This document shows positions 31,540 to 39,527 of a stretch of DNA of 48,323 nucleotides, piece by piece; within the stretch, counting starts at the first letter, position 1; each line of letters opens with the position of its first letter. Source of the stretch: a virus; IMG/VR virus record IMGVR_UViG_3300025311_000373, positions 1 through 48,323 of that record; one strand, given 5' to 3'. The notes beneath the pieces are model-generated. The model searched no databases and was not told the DNA's origin. It worked only from the letters and a program-made list of their open reading frames with translations. The position numbers and the translations under genes are program-made.

Positions 31540-34052
31540 ACCGTCTCGATCTCCTCAAATTGGAACAGGCTCGGCATCGACACTTCCCGCTCGGCCAGCT
31601 GCAGGTAGTGCACACTGTCAAAGAAGTAAGCGGAGTTCAGTTCAGACCCGGCACCGCGGCGACCTGCTTTAATGGCGCGCACCGGCACGGTACCGAGTCC
31701 GCAGAATGGGTCATAGACCACTTCACCCGGGTTGCTGTAACGCTCGATCAGGCGGTCGACAATGTCGAACTGAAGTGGGCAGACGTGCTTTTCAACGGCG
31801 CGGTTGGTTTGGGCACCGTTCAGCGTGTGCATGCGGTTCACGTCATGCCAGACGTCCGGATGGTGACTGCCGGGCGCCAAAGACATGAAGGTGCTTGGCA
31901 ATGCGTTCTTGGCCTGCAACTCCGCACCGATCTTGACGTGAAATTCGTAGTCGTAGATGTTGGCCAGACTGAACTGCGTGTACATCTTTGCGAGCTTGGC
32001 CGGACCCAACTGGGCCATTTCATCAGCGGTCAGCAAACGGTTACCACTGGAACGCCAGAATGCATGCGCATCGACCTGCCACTTGGCCAGCGAGTATTCA
32101 TCCTTCGATTTTTTGATCGGTGCGTCGGCATAACCGCGTGAGCGATCGGTTTGCGGCTTGTGGAACAGCAGTACGTATTCCGGGGAGCCGACACCCATCT
32201 TGCTGCCGTCCTTGCACATTTCTGTGTAGCCCAGCCGGTAGGTTTGATTATTCTCACGGACGACGTCGGTAACAATCGTGATCATCCCAAGGTAATCAAA
32301 CCCATGTTTGAGCGCGTGCATGGTCGCTTCACAGTGAAACGGGCTGCTCGTCGGCAGGCCGGCACCGGTGACGTTGCCGAAGTTGATGCGGTCCTTGACG
32401 TGGCAGCAGTAAATCCGGCCGGGCTTCAGGATGCGCAGCAGTTCCGGCGTCAGGAAATCCATCTGCGCCCAGAAATGATCATTGTTTTCGGTATGGCCGA
32501 AGTCGTTGTAACTCGGCGTGTATTCGTAGTGATTGGCGAACGGGATCGAAGTGACCATCAGGTCGACGCTGTTTTCCGGCTGCAGGCGAGCCTCCAACAC
32601 ACAATCGTTATTGGCAACGGCGAAGTGCTCACCTTTCACTTCCAGACGCTCCACGCCGATCGCGCGGGAAAGCGTTTCTTGCATGGCCAGATTGTTCAGG
32701 CCGAACTTGCGGATGATGTCTGTCATTTTTTGGACCATGTCGGTGTGTTGCTGCCACTTGCGCTGCAGCGTGCGGAGTACCTCGCGCTCAGCCTCGGTGT
32801 AGATGATGTCGATGCGGCAGGTCTTGGTTTGCTGGAAACGGTAGACGCGATGGATCGCTTGAATGAAGTCGTTGAACTTGAAGCCGATGCCCAGGAATAC
32901 TTCCCATGCGCAATGTCGTTGAAAGTTGCAACCGGATCCGGCGATAATTGGTTTGGTTGCCAGTTCTTGATATTTGCCGTCTGAGAAATCCACGATCAGC
33001 TGTTCGCGATCATCCAGGTTCTGTGAGCCGTAGACGGAGGTCATTCCCGGAATTGCTGACTCGATCGCTTCACGCTCGGATTCCAGGTCGTGCCAGATGA
33101 TGCGGTGCGCATCCGGATCTTCGGCGCGGATTTCCATCAGCTTGGCAACGCGTGAATTCAGACTTTCGCGCTTTTCAGCAGAGGCGGATTGCACGCCCAG
33201 TGCGACATCCTGAAACAGCAGGTTCTGACCATCGCGATCAGCGCCGGCCGCAGCGTAATCGCTGGCCACTTCGTGGTACCGGACATCGAGCGGCGGCAGG
33301 TCATAGCCTTCATCACTGAAACCCAGATCGGACGGCTTTTGCACGAACAGCGCCCAGCTGGAAACCCATAACCAGAACTCTTCTTCCTTGTGCGGGTACA
33401 GCGTCAGATTGTTTGCCTGGCTGCTGTCACGCTGAAAGAATCGCGTCAATGCCTGGCCGCTGTCCATGATCCCGAGGAACGCGGCGTAATGAATGATTTC
33501 CTTGTACCGGTTCGGGCTGGGTGTCGCGGTCGCTGCAAAGCGGTACTGCACCGGTTGAAACAATGGCATGAACTCTTGAAACGTTTTGCTGCCGTAGCTG
33601 CGAAGCACAGCGGCTTCATCCAATGTAGCGGCTCCGAACAGCGCCGGCGTGAGCTTGCCCTCGCGGATCGATTCGTAATTGGTCATGTAGATCGTGCGTG
33701 GGTCATCGATCTCGGCATCCGTGCGAATGAAGCGCAGGTTGACCGCGTGTTCTCCGTGAAACCGCAGCTCGGCCTCGCGTTTGAATTCTTGCCGCACGCC
33801 CAACGGCATCGTGATGAGCGTCGGTTTTTGGATCTCGGCTCCGATGATCCGCATGGTCTCGATCTGCGTTGCAGTCTTGTGCAACCCGAACGATGCAAAG
33901 ATCGCCCGACGGCCGCCGGCGACAGCCCACTGCACCATGGCGCGGGTGTGCGGCTTCAATGCCGGATTGATTTTAGAAAGCGGCACATCGAAACCAGCCG
34001 CTGCAGCGAGCCTGACCTTTGTCTTGAGAAACTGAAGGTAATCGTCGTTCAT
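31536..34052 (-). CDS. Fused SNF2-like helicase and N6/N4 DNA methyltransferase
   Basis: 838 aa. N-terminal SF2 helicase: FGLHKTATQ in place of Walker A, DEAA (in TLDEAAVLRSYG), ATATPSPN as motif III, and a C-lobe with AIHRVYRFQQ as motif VI. C-terminal methyltransferase of beta order: motif IV TSIPFANHYEY (for TSPPY), later FCGLGT in YDPFCGLGTVPVRAIKAGRR as motif I. A translocating methyltransferase could modify phage DNA as it moves, like P1 DarB-type anti-restriction proteins. The Walker A lacks the usual GxGKT, so helicase activity needs testing. Confidence 0.8.
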   Translation of the reverse strand: MNDDYLQFLKTKVRLAAAAGFDVPLSKINPALKPHTRAMVQWAVAGGRRAIFASFGLHKTATQIETMRIIGAEIQKPTLITMPLGVRQEFKREAELRFHGEHAVNLRFIRTDAEIDDPRTIYMTNYESIREGKLTPALFGAATLDEAAVLRSYGSKTFQEFMPLFQPVQYRFAATATPSPNRYKEIIHYAAFLGIMDSGQALTRFFQRDSSQANNLTLYPHKEEEFWLWVSSWALFVQKPSDLGFSDEGYDLPPLDVRYHEVASDYAAAGADRDGQNLLFQDVALGVQSASAEKRESLNSRVAKLMEIRAEDPDAHRIIWHDLESEREAIESAIPGMTSVYGSQNLDDREQLIVDFSDGKYQELATKPIIAGSGCNFQRHCAWEVFLGIGFKFNDFIQAIHRVYRFQQTKTCRIDIIYTEAEREVLRTLQRKWQQHTDMVQKMTDIIRKFGLNNLAMQETLSRAIGVERLEVKGEHFAVANNDCVLEARLQPENSVDLMVTSIPFANHYEYTPSYNDFGHTENNDHFWAQMDFLTPELLRILKPGRIYCCHVKDRINFGNVTGAGLPTSSPFHCEATMHALKHGFDYLGMITIVTDVVRENNQTYRLGYTEMCKDGSKMGVGSPEYVLLFHKPQTDRSRGYADAPIKKSKDEYSLAKWQVDAHAFWRSSGNRLLTADEMAQLGPAKLAKMYTQFSLANIYDYEFHVKIGAELQAKNALPSTFMSLAPGSHHPDVWHDVNRMHTLNGAQTNRAVEKHVCPLQFDIVDRLIERYSNPGEVVYDPFCGLGTVPVRAIKAGRRGAGSELNSAYFFDSVHYLQLAEREVSMPSLFQFEEIETV

Positions 34053-34396
34053 GCAACCGCCAATTCAGGAAACAACGGTTCTTGCACCTTCGGCATTGGT
34101 GGCGGCATTCCAAGCAACTCCTGCTCTTTGTGCGTCTTCGGATCTTTCCAATATCCGCGAACGACCAGGCGCGGAGTCGGCTTTGCCATCAGCGAGCCGA
34201 CCCGGCCGGTGACGACGTTGATGTCGTATTCATCCGGAAATCTGGCGTTCAGAAGTTTGGAAATCTGCTTGCGCGTGAGCGTGATGCTGTGATCAGTGAA
34301 GAGCTTCATCACTGCGGCTTCTTTCGGCTGGAGATAGTCCCGGACCGACAGCGACCGATGCGCCGCACGGCTTGTTTCCGTGACGGCCGTTCTCAC
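34049..34396 (-). CDS. Winged-helix-like hypothetical protein, 115 aa
   Basis: A segment SITLTRKQISKLLNARFPDE followed by VVTGRVGSL looks like a winged-helix domain (recognition helix then wing), with a proline-rich tail. Likely DNA-binding; target unknown. ATGA overlap with the helicase-methyltransferase. Confidence 0.55.
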   Translation of the reverse strand: MRTAVTETSRAAHRSLSVRDYLQPKEAAVMKLFTDHSITLTRKQISKLLNARFPDEYDINVVTGRVGSLMAKPTPRLVVRGYWKDPKTHKEQELLGMPPPMPKVQEPLFPELAVA

Positions 34397-34671
34397 GCTG
34401 GAACCTCTAGAGGCTGATCCACCGTATTAACGTCGCTGTGGCGCGCTCCAGCGATTGGGATCAAGGCGAACTCCGGAATGGCAAAGTCGGTGCCAAAATC
34501 ATCATTAATGGTTCGAATGGGAGTTGGGAACCGGACGTGCCACGACGGAAACAGACCGTGATCAGGGAAATATACGGGGCCAAGGAACACGGCAGCCGTA
34601 CCAATCTTTCCGAGAGACTCAGCCACGTCAGAATGAACAGCCATCACGAGATCATCTTTTTCGATCTTCAT
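34393..34671 (-). CDS. Hypothetical 92-aa protein
   Basis: Not recognised. Reads as a small beta-barrel-like domain (KIGTAAVFLGPVYFPDHG, WHVRFPTP). Overlaps both neighbours by four bases in the early operon. Confidence 0.55.
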   Translation of the reverse strand: MKIEKDDLVMAVHSDVAESLGKIGTAAVFLGPVYFPDHGLFPSWHVRFPTPIRTINDDFGTDFAIPEFALIPIAGARHSDVNTVDQPLEVPA

Positions 34672-35006
34672 GCTGCCGCCTGCTCAACCGGGTATGCCCA
34701 ATCCCGCGACTGGAAATAGCATGGGTGCCCGTCTTCCGAAATCCACATGTTCCCGTTCCAGCGTGTGCCCTCGAAAACATGGTTCGGCGCTTCTGGATGT
34801 TTGGTCCAGTACTGGCCTTTTGCTTCCGGCAGAACATAGGATGGATACCATTCGATTCCGTCATCCAGCTTTGCTCGAGCATCGTCCGGCACCGCGACAA
34901 GGAAGTCGCTATCGTTATCAACGATGTGCTTCAGTCCAAGCTTGCAAGACACCAGATAACTCGCAGCCAGTACCGCCACCAGTGCCACAAATCCCCATGT
35001 GCCCAT
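34668..35006 (-). CDS. Membrane-anchored hypothetical protein, 112 aa
   Basis: Start chosen at the ATG preceded by AAGGGGAATGAC. One N-terminal membrane segment (GFVALVAVLAASYLV) then a soluble domain rich in W and Y (DDGIEWYPSYVLPEAKGQYW). Unknown function. Confidence 0.6.
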   Translation of the reverse strand: MGTWGFVALVAVLAASYLVSCKLGLKHIVDNDSDFLVAVPDDARAKLDDGIEWYPSYVLPEAKGQYWTKHPEAPNHVFEGTRWNGNMWISEDGHPCYFQSRDWAYPVEQAAA

Positions 35007-35007
35007 G

Positions 35008-35196
35008 TCATTCCCCTTGAAGAGTCGTCTCGGTGCTGGTGAGTCCCAGCTTGCGTTGTGCTTCGGTGAATTCGTACTTCCATAGATGCTGGTATGGCTC
35101 CATCGACAGCGGCCAGTCATTGACCGTTTTCCCGGCTTTTGCGGCGTTGAACGCGGACCGCATGATTGCGGCGCGAGATTGAATCTCGAAGCTCAT
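35008..35196 (-). CDS. Hypothetical 62-aa protein
   Basis: Not recognised. Helical, basic in the first half (EIQSRAAIMRSAFNAAKAGK). ATGA overlap with the upstream regulator gene. Confidence 0.5.
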   Translation of the reverse strand: MSFEIQSRAAIMRSAFNAAKAGKTVNDWPLSMEPYQHLWKYEFTEAQRKLGLTSTETTLQGE

Positions 35197-35621
35197 GCAA
35201 ACGACCTGCCGTGGAAGGCTTCAATCAACGTTTTGTTTTTCAGTCGCTCTGCAGCCAGCATTTCCTGCAACTGTTCAGCGCGGCGCTCGGCTTCCGACTG
35301 CAGCAATACCAAGCCGTAGTTGCGCTTGTTTGCCAACCAGATCAATGGCGCTTCGTTCCCGCACAAATCCATAAGCGGATCAATTTTCTCGGTTGGAAAA
35401 TGGCCAGTTCCTTTGCGCAGGTTCGAGAAGTGCCCTGCATCAATTCCGAGCGTCAGATAAATCTCTTTATCCTCTAGCCCTGACTCCGTAATACAAAGAT
35501 TGATTGCGCCCAGAAGCGTCTTTTGCTTCGCAACGACATCGACCGGGACATCGGTTCTGGCCGCATTGCGGACCAGTGGTAACTGACCCTGTTCAACCGC
35601 GTTCTTATTATTTGAGTTCAC
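35193..35621 (-). CDS. HTH regulator at the head of the early operon
   Basis: 142 aa from a GTG with a GGGGAGG site; a longer ATG version lacks one. Residues about 45-90 (ESGLEDKEIYLTLGIDAGHF, SNLRKGTGHFP) form an XRE-like helix-turn-helix; the tail is a coiled coil (EAERRAEQLQEMLAAERLKN). Position after the Cro-like gene suggests a CII-type or early regulator. The gene opposite it, at 35778, is divergent, and the shared region contains inverted repeats. Confidence 0.65.
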   Translation of the reverse strand: MNSNNKNAVEQGQLPLVRNAARTDVPVDVVAKQKTLLGAINLCITESGLEDKEIYLTLGIDAGHFSNLRKGTGHFPTEKIDPLMDLCGNEAPLIWLANKRNYGLVLLQSEAERRAEQLQEMLAAERLKNKTLIEAFHGRSFA

Positions 35622-35672
35622 TTGAATAGCCTCCCCAGGCAAAAAAAACGAAACTGCTGTTGCTGTTAAGAA

Positions 35673-35688
35673 TTTGATAAAAATCAAA
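35673..35688. promoter_or_regulatory. Inverted repeat upstream of the regulator gene
   Basis: TTTGAT-AAAA-ATCAAA, a perfect 6-bp inverted repeat between the divergent genes; candidate operator. Confidence 0.4.
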
Positions 35689-35715
35689 CTTCAGATTTCA
35701 GGCAAAAAAAGAGAC

Positions 35716-35776
35716 GGGGTTTCCAAAAATGCTATCTTTCAGTTTCCACACATCAAGTCACACTCAAGGAAACCCC
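35716..35776 (+). promoter_or_regulatory. Inverted repeat that could mask a ribosome site
   Basis: GGGGTTTCC (35716-35724) and its exact complement GGAAACCCC (35768-35776) flank 43 bases; the second arm is the ribosome-binding region (AAGGAAACCCC) of the gene starting at 35778. In mRNA the arms could pair and block initiation. Confidence 0.45.
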
Positions 35777-35777
35777 T

Positions 35778-36068
35778 ATGAAAAACGAACAACAACTCGT
35801 CAAGTCAGTGAACGAGCTCGAGAACCGCCTGGCCGAAATAACCGGTGCCATCGCCGCAATGAGCGCTGCAGTCCATTCACTGATCGCGACGCATCCAGAC
35901 AAGACAGCGCTAAATCAAGCCTTTCGGAATCACTCAAGCCTGGACAATGTTTATGGGGCGGAACCAGGGTCCGGAAACAGCGTGTCATTTCTGGATGGCT
36001 GCAGAAAACTTCAACAAGCAATAGACCAACTGCAGGTACGCAAAAGCGGCGTAGTGGGCGGCTTTTGA
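35778..36068 (+). CDS. Hypothetical helical protein, 96 aa
   Basis: Not recognised. N-terminal half is a coiled-coil-like helix (QLVKSVNELENRLAEITGA), C-terminal part less ordered. AAGGAAA ribosome site. Lies opposite the presumed leftward early transcript, so expression may be limited to lysogeny. Confidence 0.5.
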   Translation: MKNEQQLVKSVNELENRLAEITGAIAAMSAAVHSLIATHPDKTALNQAFRNHSSLDNVYGAEPGSGNSVSFLDGCRKLQQAIDQLQVRKSGVVGGF

Positions 36069-36116
36069 GGTCACGGTCTGTGATCTTCCGGACGCCGGAT
36101 TTGATTTGTGGTGTCT

Positions 36117-36353
36117 TCACGGTGCCTCCTTGTCGGTCGCACGGCGATGGGGTTCCGGATTTTTCACATCTTGTGGCTCAATCAGATCTTCAAAAACATC
36201 CGGCCTTGCAAGCTTTAAAAACTTGAGTTGGGCCTTTGGAATGCCAGCAGTGCGCCATTCCGACACCGATGGAGGCTTAACCTCGCAGATGCGGGCGGTC
36301 TCGGATGTGCCTCCGAGCCGGTCGATGATTGTGTTTGCGATTTGGGTATCCAT
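36117..36353 (-). CDS. Cro/YdaS-like repressor
   Basis: 78 aa. Residues 5-45 (IANTIIDRLGGTSETARICE, PPSVSEWRTAGIPKAQL) form a YdaS/Cro-type HTH. It is divergent from the CI-like gene, sharing an 81-bp operator region. The -10 box ends 7 bases before the ATG, so the mRNA may be leaderless. Confidence 0.8.
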   Translation of the reverse strand: MDTQIANTIIDRLGGTSETARICEVKPPSVSEWRTAGIPKAQLKFLKLARPDVFEDLIEPQDVKNPEPHRRATDKEAP

Positions 36354-36360
36354 GTTTTTT

Positions 36361-36366
36361 ATTTTA
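36361..36366 (-). promoter_or_regulatory. -10 box of the leftward early (cro) promoter
   Basis: TAAAAT on the minus strand, 17 bases from TTGCTT (-35, at 36384-36389). The operator at 36364-36377 overlaps the -10, so a bound repressor should block RNA polymerase. The same layout recurs at 38.9 kb. Confidence 0.65.
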
Positions 36367-36435
36367 GGCGCACCTAATGTTTAAAGCAAGGAATTTTTAG
36401 GCTGCCCTTACTATAAAAATATTAGGATTGCCTAA
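36364..36435. promoter_or_regulatory. Operator cluster 1: three TTAGG-N4-CCTAA sites
   Basis: Sites at 36364-36377 (TTAGGCGCACCTAA), 36397-36410 (TTAGGCTGCCCTTA, degenerate right half) and 36422-36435 (TTAGGATTGCCTAA). The third overlaps the first base of the repressor start codon, suggesting autoregulation. AT-rich promoter elements lie between. Confidence 0.85.
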
Positions 36436-37268
36436 TGGATTGGAAAAAACGACTTACTAAAGCTCGCCTTGATGCGGGCTACAAAAGGAAAAGCCACTTT
36501 GCTAATGCTGTGGGCGTGAGTGCACCCACGGTGACTGATTGGGAAAAGGCGGTTGAAGACGGTGGCATTGACAAGCTCCGAGCGGAAAATCTTGTGAAAA
36601 TTTGTCATATTCTAAATATCAATAGCGATTGGCTTTTAGATGGTGTCGGACCGCAAAACCGCTCTGGATTTGGGACTGCAACCCCTCGATTAAAAGCGAT
36701 TCTCGGTGTCTCGGACGAAGATCTTGCGGAGCTTGAAAGCCTTCAAGGTTTGCCTGCAATAGACTCAGACAGGCGCCATGAACACAGGCGTGCGCACGAT
36801 CTTGAGCTTGTCGCTCCGCAAGGTTCCGATGAGGTGATGATTCCTCAATACAATGCTGGCGGCGCGATGGGTAATGGCTTAGTCTTGGATGGGCTGGCAG
36901 GAATTATTAAGAGTTGGCGCGTCGATCTCGAGTGGCTACGCCTGAACGTGAGGAATCATACGGGCGTGAAAAATCTTTGTATCGTGACTGGATTCGGCCC
37001 GTCCATGCGACCGATGTTTAATCCTGGCGACCCGCTGTTACTTGACAAGGGCATCACGACGTTTGATCACGAAGACGCCATCTATTTTTTCCGGGTCGGT
37101 AACTATGGCTACATCAAAACGGTGCAAAGAATCCCCACGCAAGACGGCGGAATTATTTACCGGGCCAAATCTAAGAACCCAGACTATGATCCATTCGACA
37201 TCACCAGAGAAATGGATTTAGAAGTTTTCGGCAAGATATTGACTGTGTGGAAGAGTGAACAGTTTTAG
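36435..37268 (+). CDS. CI-like repressor with LexA/S24 peptidase domain
   Basis: 277 aa. N-terminal HTH (residues about 19-40: KSHFANAVGVSAPTVTDWEK). C-terminal S24 domain with Ser190 in TGFGPSMRPMF and Lys228 in YGYIKTVQR, the self-cleavage dyad. A likely Ala-Gly cleavage bond lies at 141-142 (YNAGGAMG). It keeps the prophage silent and is destroyed after RecA activation. AGGA lies in the third operator as ribosome site. Confidence 0.93.
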   Translation: MDWKKRLTKARLDAGYKRKSHFANAVGVSAPTVTDWEKAVEDGGIDKLRAENLVKICHILNINSDWLLDGVGPQNRSGFGTATPRLKAILGVSDEDLAELESLQGLPAIDSDRRHEHRRAHDLELVAPQGSDEVMIPQYNAGGAMGNGLVLDGLAGIIKSWRVDLEWLRLNVRNHTGVKNLCIVTGFGPSMRPMFNPGDPLLLDKGITTFDHEDAIYFFRVGNYGYIKTVQRIPTQDGGIIYRAKSKNPDYDPFDITREMDLEVFGKILTVWKSEQF

Positions 37269-37306
37269 GCGTACCGGCACGCCAGCTTGCCGCATGGATA
37301 ATAAAA

Positions 37307-37978
37307 ATGAAAAATTACCTCATTATCGGGTTGGTTTTTGCCACACTGAATGGCTGCTCTCAAGAAGCGAAACAGCAAAGTTCAAATGCTAGCCCGGAGC
37401 AAATGGCAGTTATTAAAGCAGCCCGCCAATCAACTCCTAAATATAGTCCTGATGAAATTAATATGGTGGTCGAGCATGCGGCAGAACTGCGCTCATTCGC
37501 CATTCAAGGGAGCGCTTTAGTAAAGAAACATACAGCGTTGATTGATAAAGCCTACAAGTCAGGAAATAAAAAAGCTGTCGAAAATGCGACGGTATTGTAT
37601 AAAAAAGCAGCGATGGAATTCCAAGAGGCGGTTGACCGCCTACGGAGCCCTGCATCAAATCTAGAAAATGAGGATGCCTCGTACGCACTTATAGAGGCGC
37701 ACCAAGGCTTGGCCGGGATCGCTTCATCCATAGTCGATGTCGCAATATCGCTTGGGATGCCGTACCGCTTAGAGAAACTAGGGCTTTCGACGTCTGAAGA
37801 GGAATCAGCTTTAGAGATCAAACAAGGTATAGTCGATAACCGGCAGGCGCAAGCCACGCTCATCATTTCGATTGCTAAGGCTTACGCTGCATACGGCTAC
37901 GCATCGACGAGCATTGATGATAAAACATTCCGACTGAAGGCAGGGTCTGTTCCAACACCCTCCACTTCTGGAAAATAG
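37307..37978 (+). CDS. Lipoprotein of the lysogeny region, 223 aa
   Basis: A signal peptide with lipobox (MKNYLIIGLVFATLNGC) marks a lipoprotein. The mature part is helical with heptad-like K/A/E patterns. It follows the repressor with a short gap, so it may be expressed in the lysogen. Surface lipoproteins at this place in temperate phages sometimes block superinfection; no family is recognised. Confidence 0.7.
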   Translation: MKNYLIIGLVFATLNGCSQEAKQQSSNASPEQMAVIKAARQSTPKYSPDEINMVVEHAAELRSFAIQGSALVKKHTALIDKAYKSGNKKAVENATVLYKKAAMEFQEAVDRLRSPASNLENEDASYALIEAHQGLAGIASSIVDVAISLGMPYRLEKLGLSTSEEESALEIKQGIVDNRQAQATLIISIAKAYAAYGYASTSIDDKTFRLKAGSVPTPSTSGK

Positions 37979-37982
37979 GCAT

Positions 37983-38189
37983 ATGAATTACCGGCGGCGT
38001 CCGTCAAAACTTAATCCGTACGTCCCGCTCATCGTCGGCATCATAGCGACCCTGTGCGCTTACCTGGTGCTGTATTTCATCGGCGGATTCGAATATCCCC
38101 TGTTCGTGCTGAACTTGCCGCTCGCCTTCTTCATCGCCGGCGGCATCAGTACGATCGTGCTGCTGGTGTGGCGGGATCGGCAGAGGTGA
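37983..38189 (+). CDS. Two-helix membrane protein, 68 aa
   Basis: Two membrane helices (about 13-34 and 39-62) separated by a short loop, basic at both ends (NYRRRPSK, WRDRQR). Four bases after the lipoprotein stop. Candidate immunity or exclusion protein. Confidence 0.6.
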   Translation: MNYRRRPSKLNPYVPLIVGIIATLCAYLVLYFIGGFEYPLFVLNLPLAFFIAGGISTIVLLVWRDRQR

Positions 38190-38222
38190 TCCTGTGGTGA
38201 TTTGTGAGTTTAAGAGGAAATA

Positions 38223-38264
38223 ATGATTAATGATCAGATTCAGAGTGTGAAGAAGAACGGGTGA
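38223..38264 (+). CDS. 13-codon leader mini-cistron
   Basis: A 13-residue frame with a strong AAGAGGAAATA site; its TGA overlaps the GTG start of the next gene (GTGA). It may be a coupling leader; sequence not informative. Confidence 0.35.
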   Translation: MINDQIQSVKKNG

Positions 38265-38464
38265 CGATAATGGATGCAACTACAAAGCGCCTAATATTGG
38301 ATCTAATGACTATTTCTGGACATCATGGCAAAGCGCTGAATTATTTGGCGAATGCGTGCCCCAACGACGAAGCCAGAAGCAAAGCCTTCAAAGAAATAGA
38401 ATTAGGCCTCAAGGATCTGCAGCACGCGATTAAGGTCGTTCAAGAAACTTGGGAGAAAGCATGA
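38261..38464 (+). CDS. Hypothetical 67-aa helical protein
   Basis: GTG start coupled to the mini-cistron; the ATG at 38270 is an alternative. Helical, no membrane segment (ALNYLANACPNDEARSK). Stop overlaps the next ATG (ATGA). Confidence 0.5.
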   Translation: MTIMDATTKRLILDLMTISGHHGKALNYLANACPNDEARSKAFKEIELGLKDLQHAIKVVQETWEKA

Positions 38465-38721
38465 GCAATGTCAATTTCGACCTGTTAGAGCGCATGAAAG
38501 ACCGTCTTGACAAGAAAGGCGGCCCGCCGGATGATGGTGGTATGGAAGCACGCGTAGCAAAATTGGAAGCAATTACCGAGTATATTCAGCGAGATATTAA
38601 AGAGCTGAAGGAAGATGTTCGCGCGATTCGTACAACCGACTTTCGAATACTCTTCGGCGCGATCATTGCTGTTGCTCTGGGCTTGGCCGCAATAATGGCA
38701 AAAGGCTTCGGTTGGCTTTAA
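38461..38721 (+). CDS. Coiled-coil membrane protein, 86 aa (XhlA-like)
   Basis: Coiled coil (RVAKLEAITEYIQRDIKELK) followed by one C-terminal membrane helix (LFGAIIAVALGLAAIMAKGF). This plan resembles XhlA-type phage membrane proteins and occurs next to repressors. Followed by two terminators. Confidence 0.6.
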   Translation: MSNVNFDLLERMKDRLDKKGGPPDDGGMEARVAKLEAITEYIQRDIKELKEDVRAIRTTDFRILFGAIIAVALGLAAIMAKGFGWL

Positions 38722-38739
38722 TTCCAATTTCCCAGCCTA

Positions 38740-38768
38740 AAGCCCTGCCCTAGCCGCAGGGCTTTTTT
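38740..38768 (+). terminator. Terminator of the lysogeny operon
   Basis: AAGCCCTGC-CCTAGCC-GCAGGGCTT then TTTT. Confidence 0.9.
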
Positions 38769-38823
38769 ACGTCCATTTCAGTTGTACGGTAATTCCGTAC
38801 AACTGAACTTCCCCGCCTGACCC

Positions 38824-38844
38824 ACCGCTTCGGCGGTTTTTTTT
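38824..38844 (+). terminator. Second terminator
   Basis: ACCGC-TTCG-GCGGT followed by eight T in total; a UUCG tetraloop. Isolates the next promoter from lysogeny transcripts. Confidence 0.85.
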
Positions 38845-38873
38845 CGCCTCCGATTTGCCTGTTATAAATATTA

Positions 38874-38925
38874 TTAGGCGAACCTAAAATAATTCTTGCC
38901 TTTAATGTTAGGTTCGCCTAATATT
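38874..38925 (+). promoter_or_regulatory. Operator cluster 2 with rightward early promoter
   Basis: Operators at 38874-38887 (TTAGGCGAACCTAA) and 38908-38921 (TTAGGTTCGCCTAA) are exact inverted copies of each other over 16 bp. The promoter reads TTGCCT-N17-TAATAT (38897-38925), with the second operator over the -10. It should drive the recombination/DGR operon and be shut by the CI-like repressor. Confidence 0.85.
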
Positions 38926-39038
38926 TGTTTAAGGCAGAACTAACACCGACGACCGAACCCCCGAACCATGAGTTTCTAAGCGGACGGGAAATAGGACGGC
39001 AACCGGGACGGAAAACCGGCACCAACAGGGAGATGGAC

Positions 39039-39236
39039 ATGTACCACGCAGCGCAAGTTTCAGCACGGAATGCACAACTCAAGCGGATCGCCGGCATCGG
39101 CTTTCACGTGATCGAGGTTGCGACCGGCAAGCGCGTTGGTGACTCGATGCCCCTCCCCTACGGATTTGCAAAGTATGTCCGCGATACCCGCGACCTGTTC
39201 AATCAGGGCGCGTTTCTGGTGAAGCGCTGCAGCTAA
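39039..39236 (+). CDS. Hypothetical 65-aa protein, first gene of the rightward operon
   Basis: ATG chosen after GGGAGATGGAC. Reads as a small folded protein (QLKRIAGIGFHVIEVATGKR). Not recognised. Confidence 0.55.
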   Translation: MYHAAQVSARNAQLKRIAGIGFHVIEVATGKRVGDSMPLPYGFAKYVRDTRDLFNQGAFLVKRCS

Positions 39237-39332
39237 GACTTCCGGCGAACGCCGGGAATGACGCGAGCCTGAACGCGCACAGGCCCATGGGGGACATGGT
39301 GAAAGCCCCGCAACGAATTCAGGGAGACCAAA

Positions 39333-39527
39333 TTGAAAGACATAAGAACCCCAATTACTGACGCCGAACGCTATCAAGCCGTCAAGTCGGTTGACCGCGC
39401 CAAGTTCCTGAAGTCGTACGTAGATGCAACCGCTGCCGAGCGTGACGAGATTACAGCTGGCTGGAATCGCAACTACGACGCGGCGATCGATCTTGTCGTT
39501 GAAGAGCAAGCAGCGGTGCCAGCATGA
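39333..39527 (+). CDS. Hypothetical 64-aa protein (TTG start)
   Basis: TTG start preceded by AGGGAGACC. Helical and charged (DAERYQAVKSVDRAKFLKS). Stop overlaps next ATG (ATGA). Not recognised. Confidence 0.5.
   Translation: MKDIRTPITDAERYQAVKSVDRAKFLKSYVDATAAERDEITAGWNRNYDAAIDLVVEEQAAVPA

Noticed and set aside
35800-36120. Minus-strand 106-codon frame with a GGAGG-GTG start overlapping the Cro-like stop
   Set aside because: The predicted protein is R-, C-, H-rich and lacks normal patterns beyond its first 20 residues, while the plus-strand frame over the same bases reads naturally. The signal could still mark a short real peptide.
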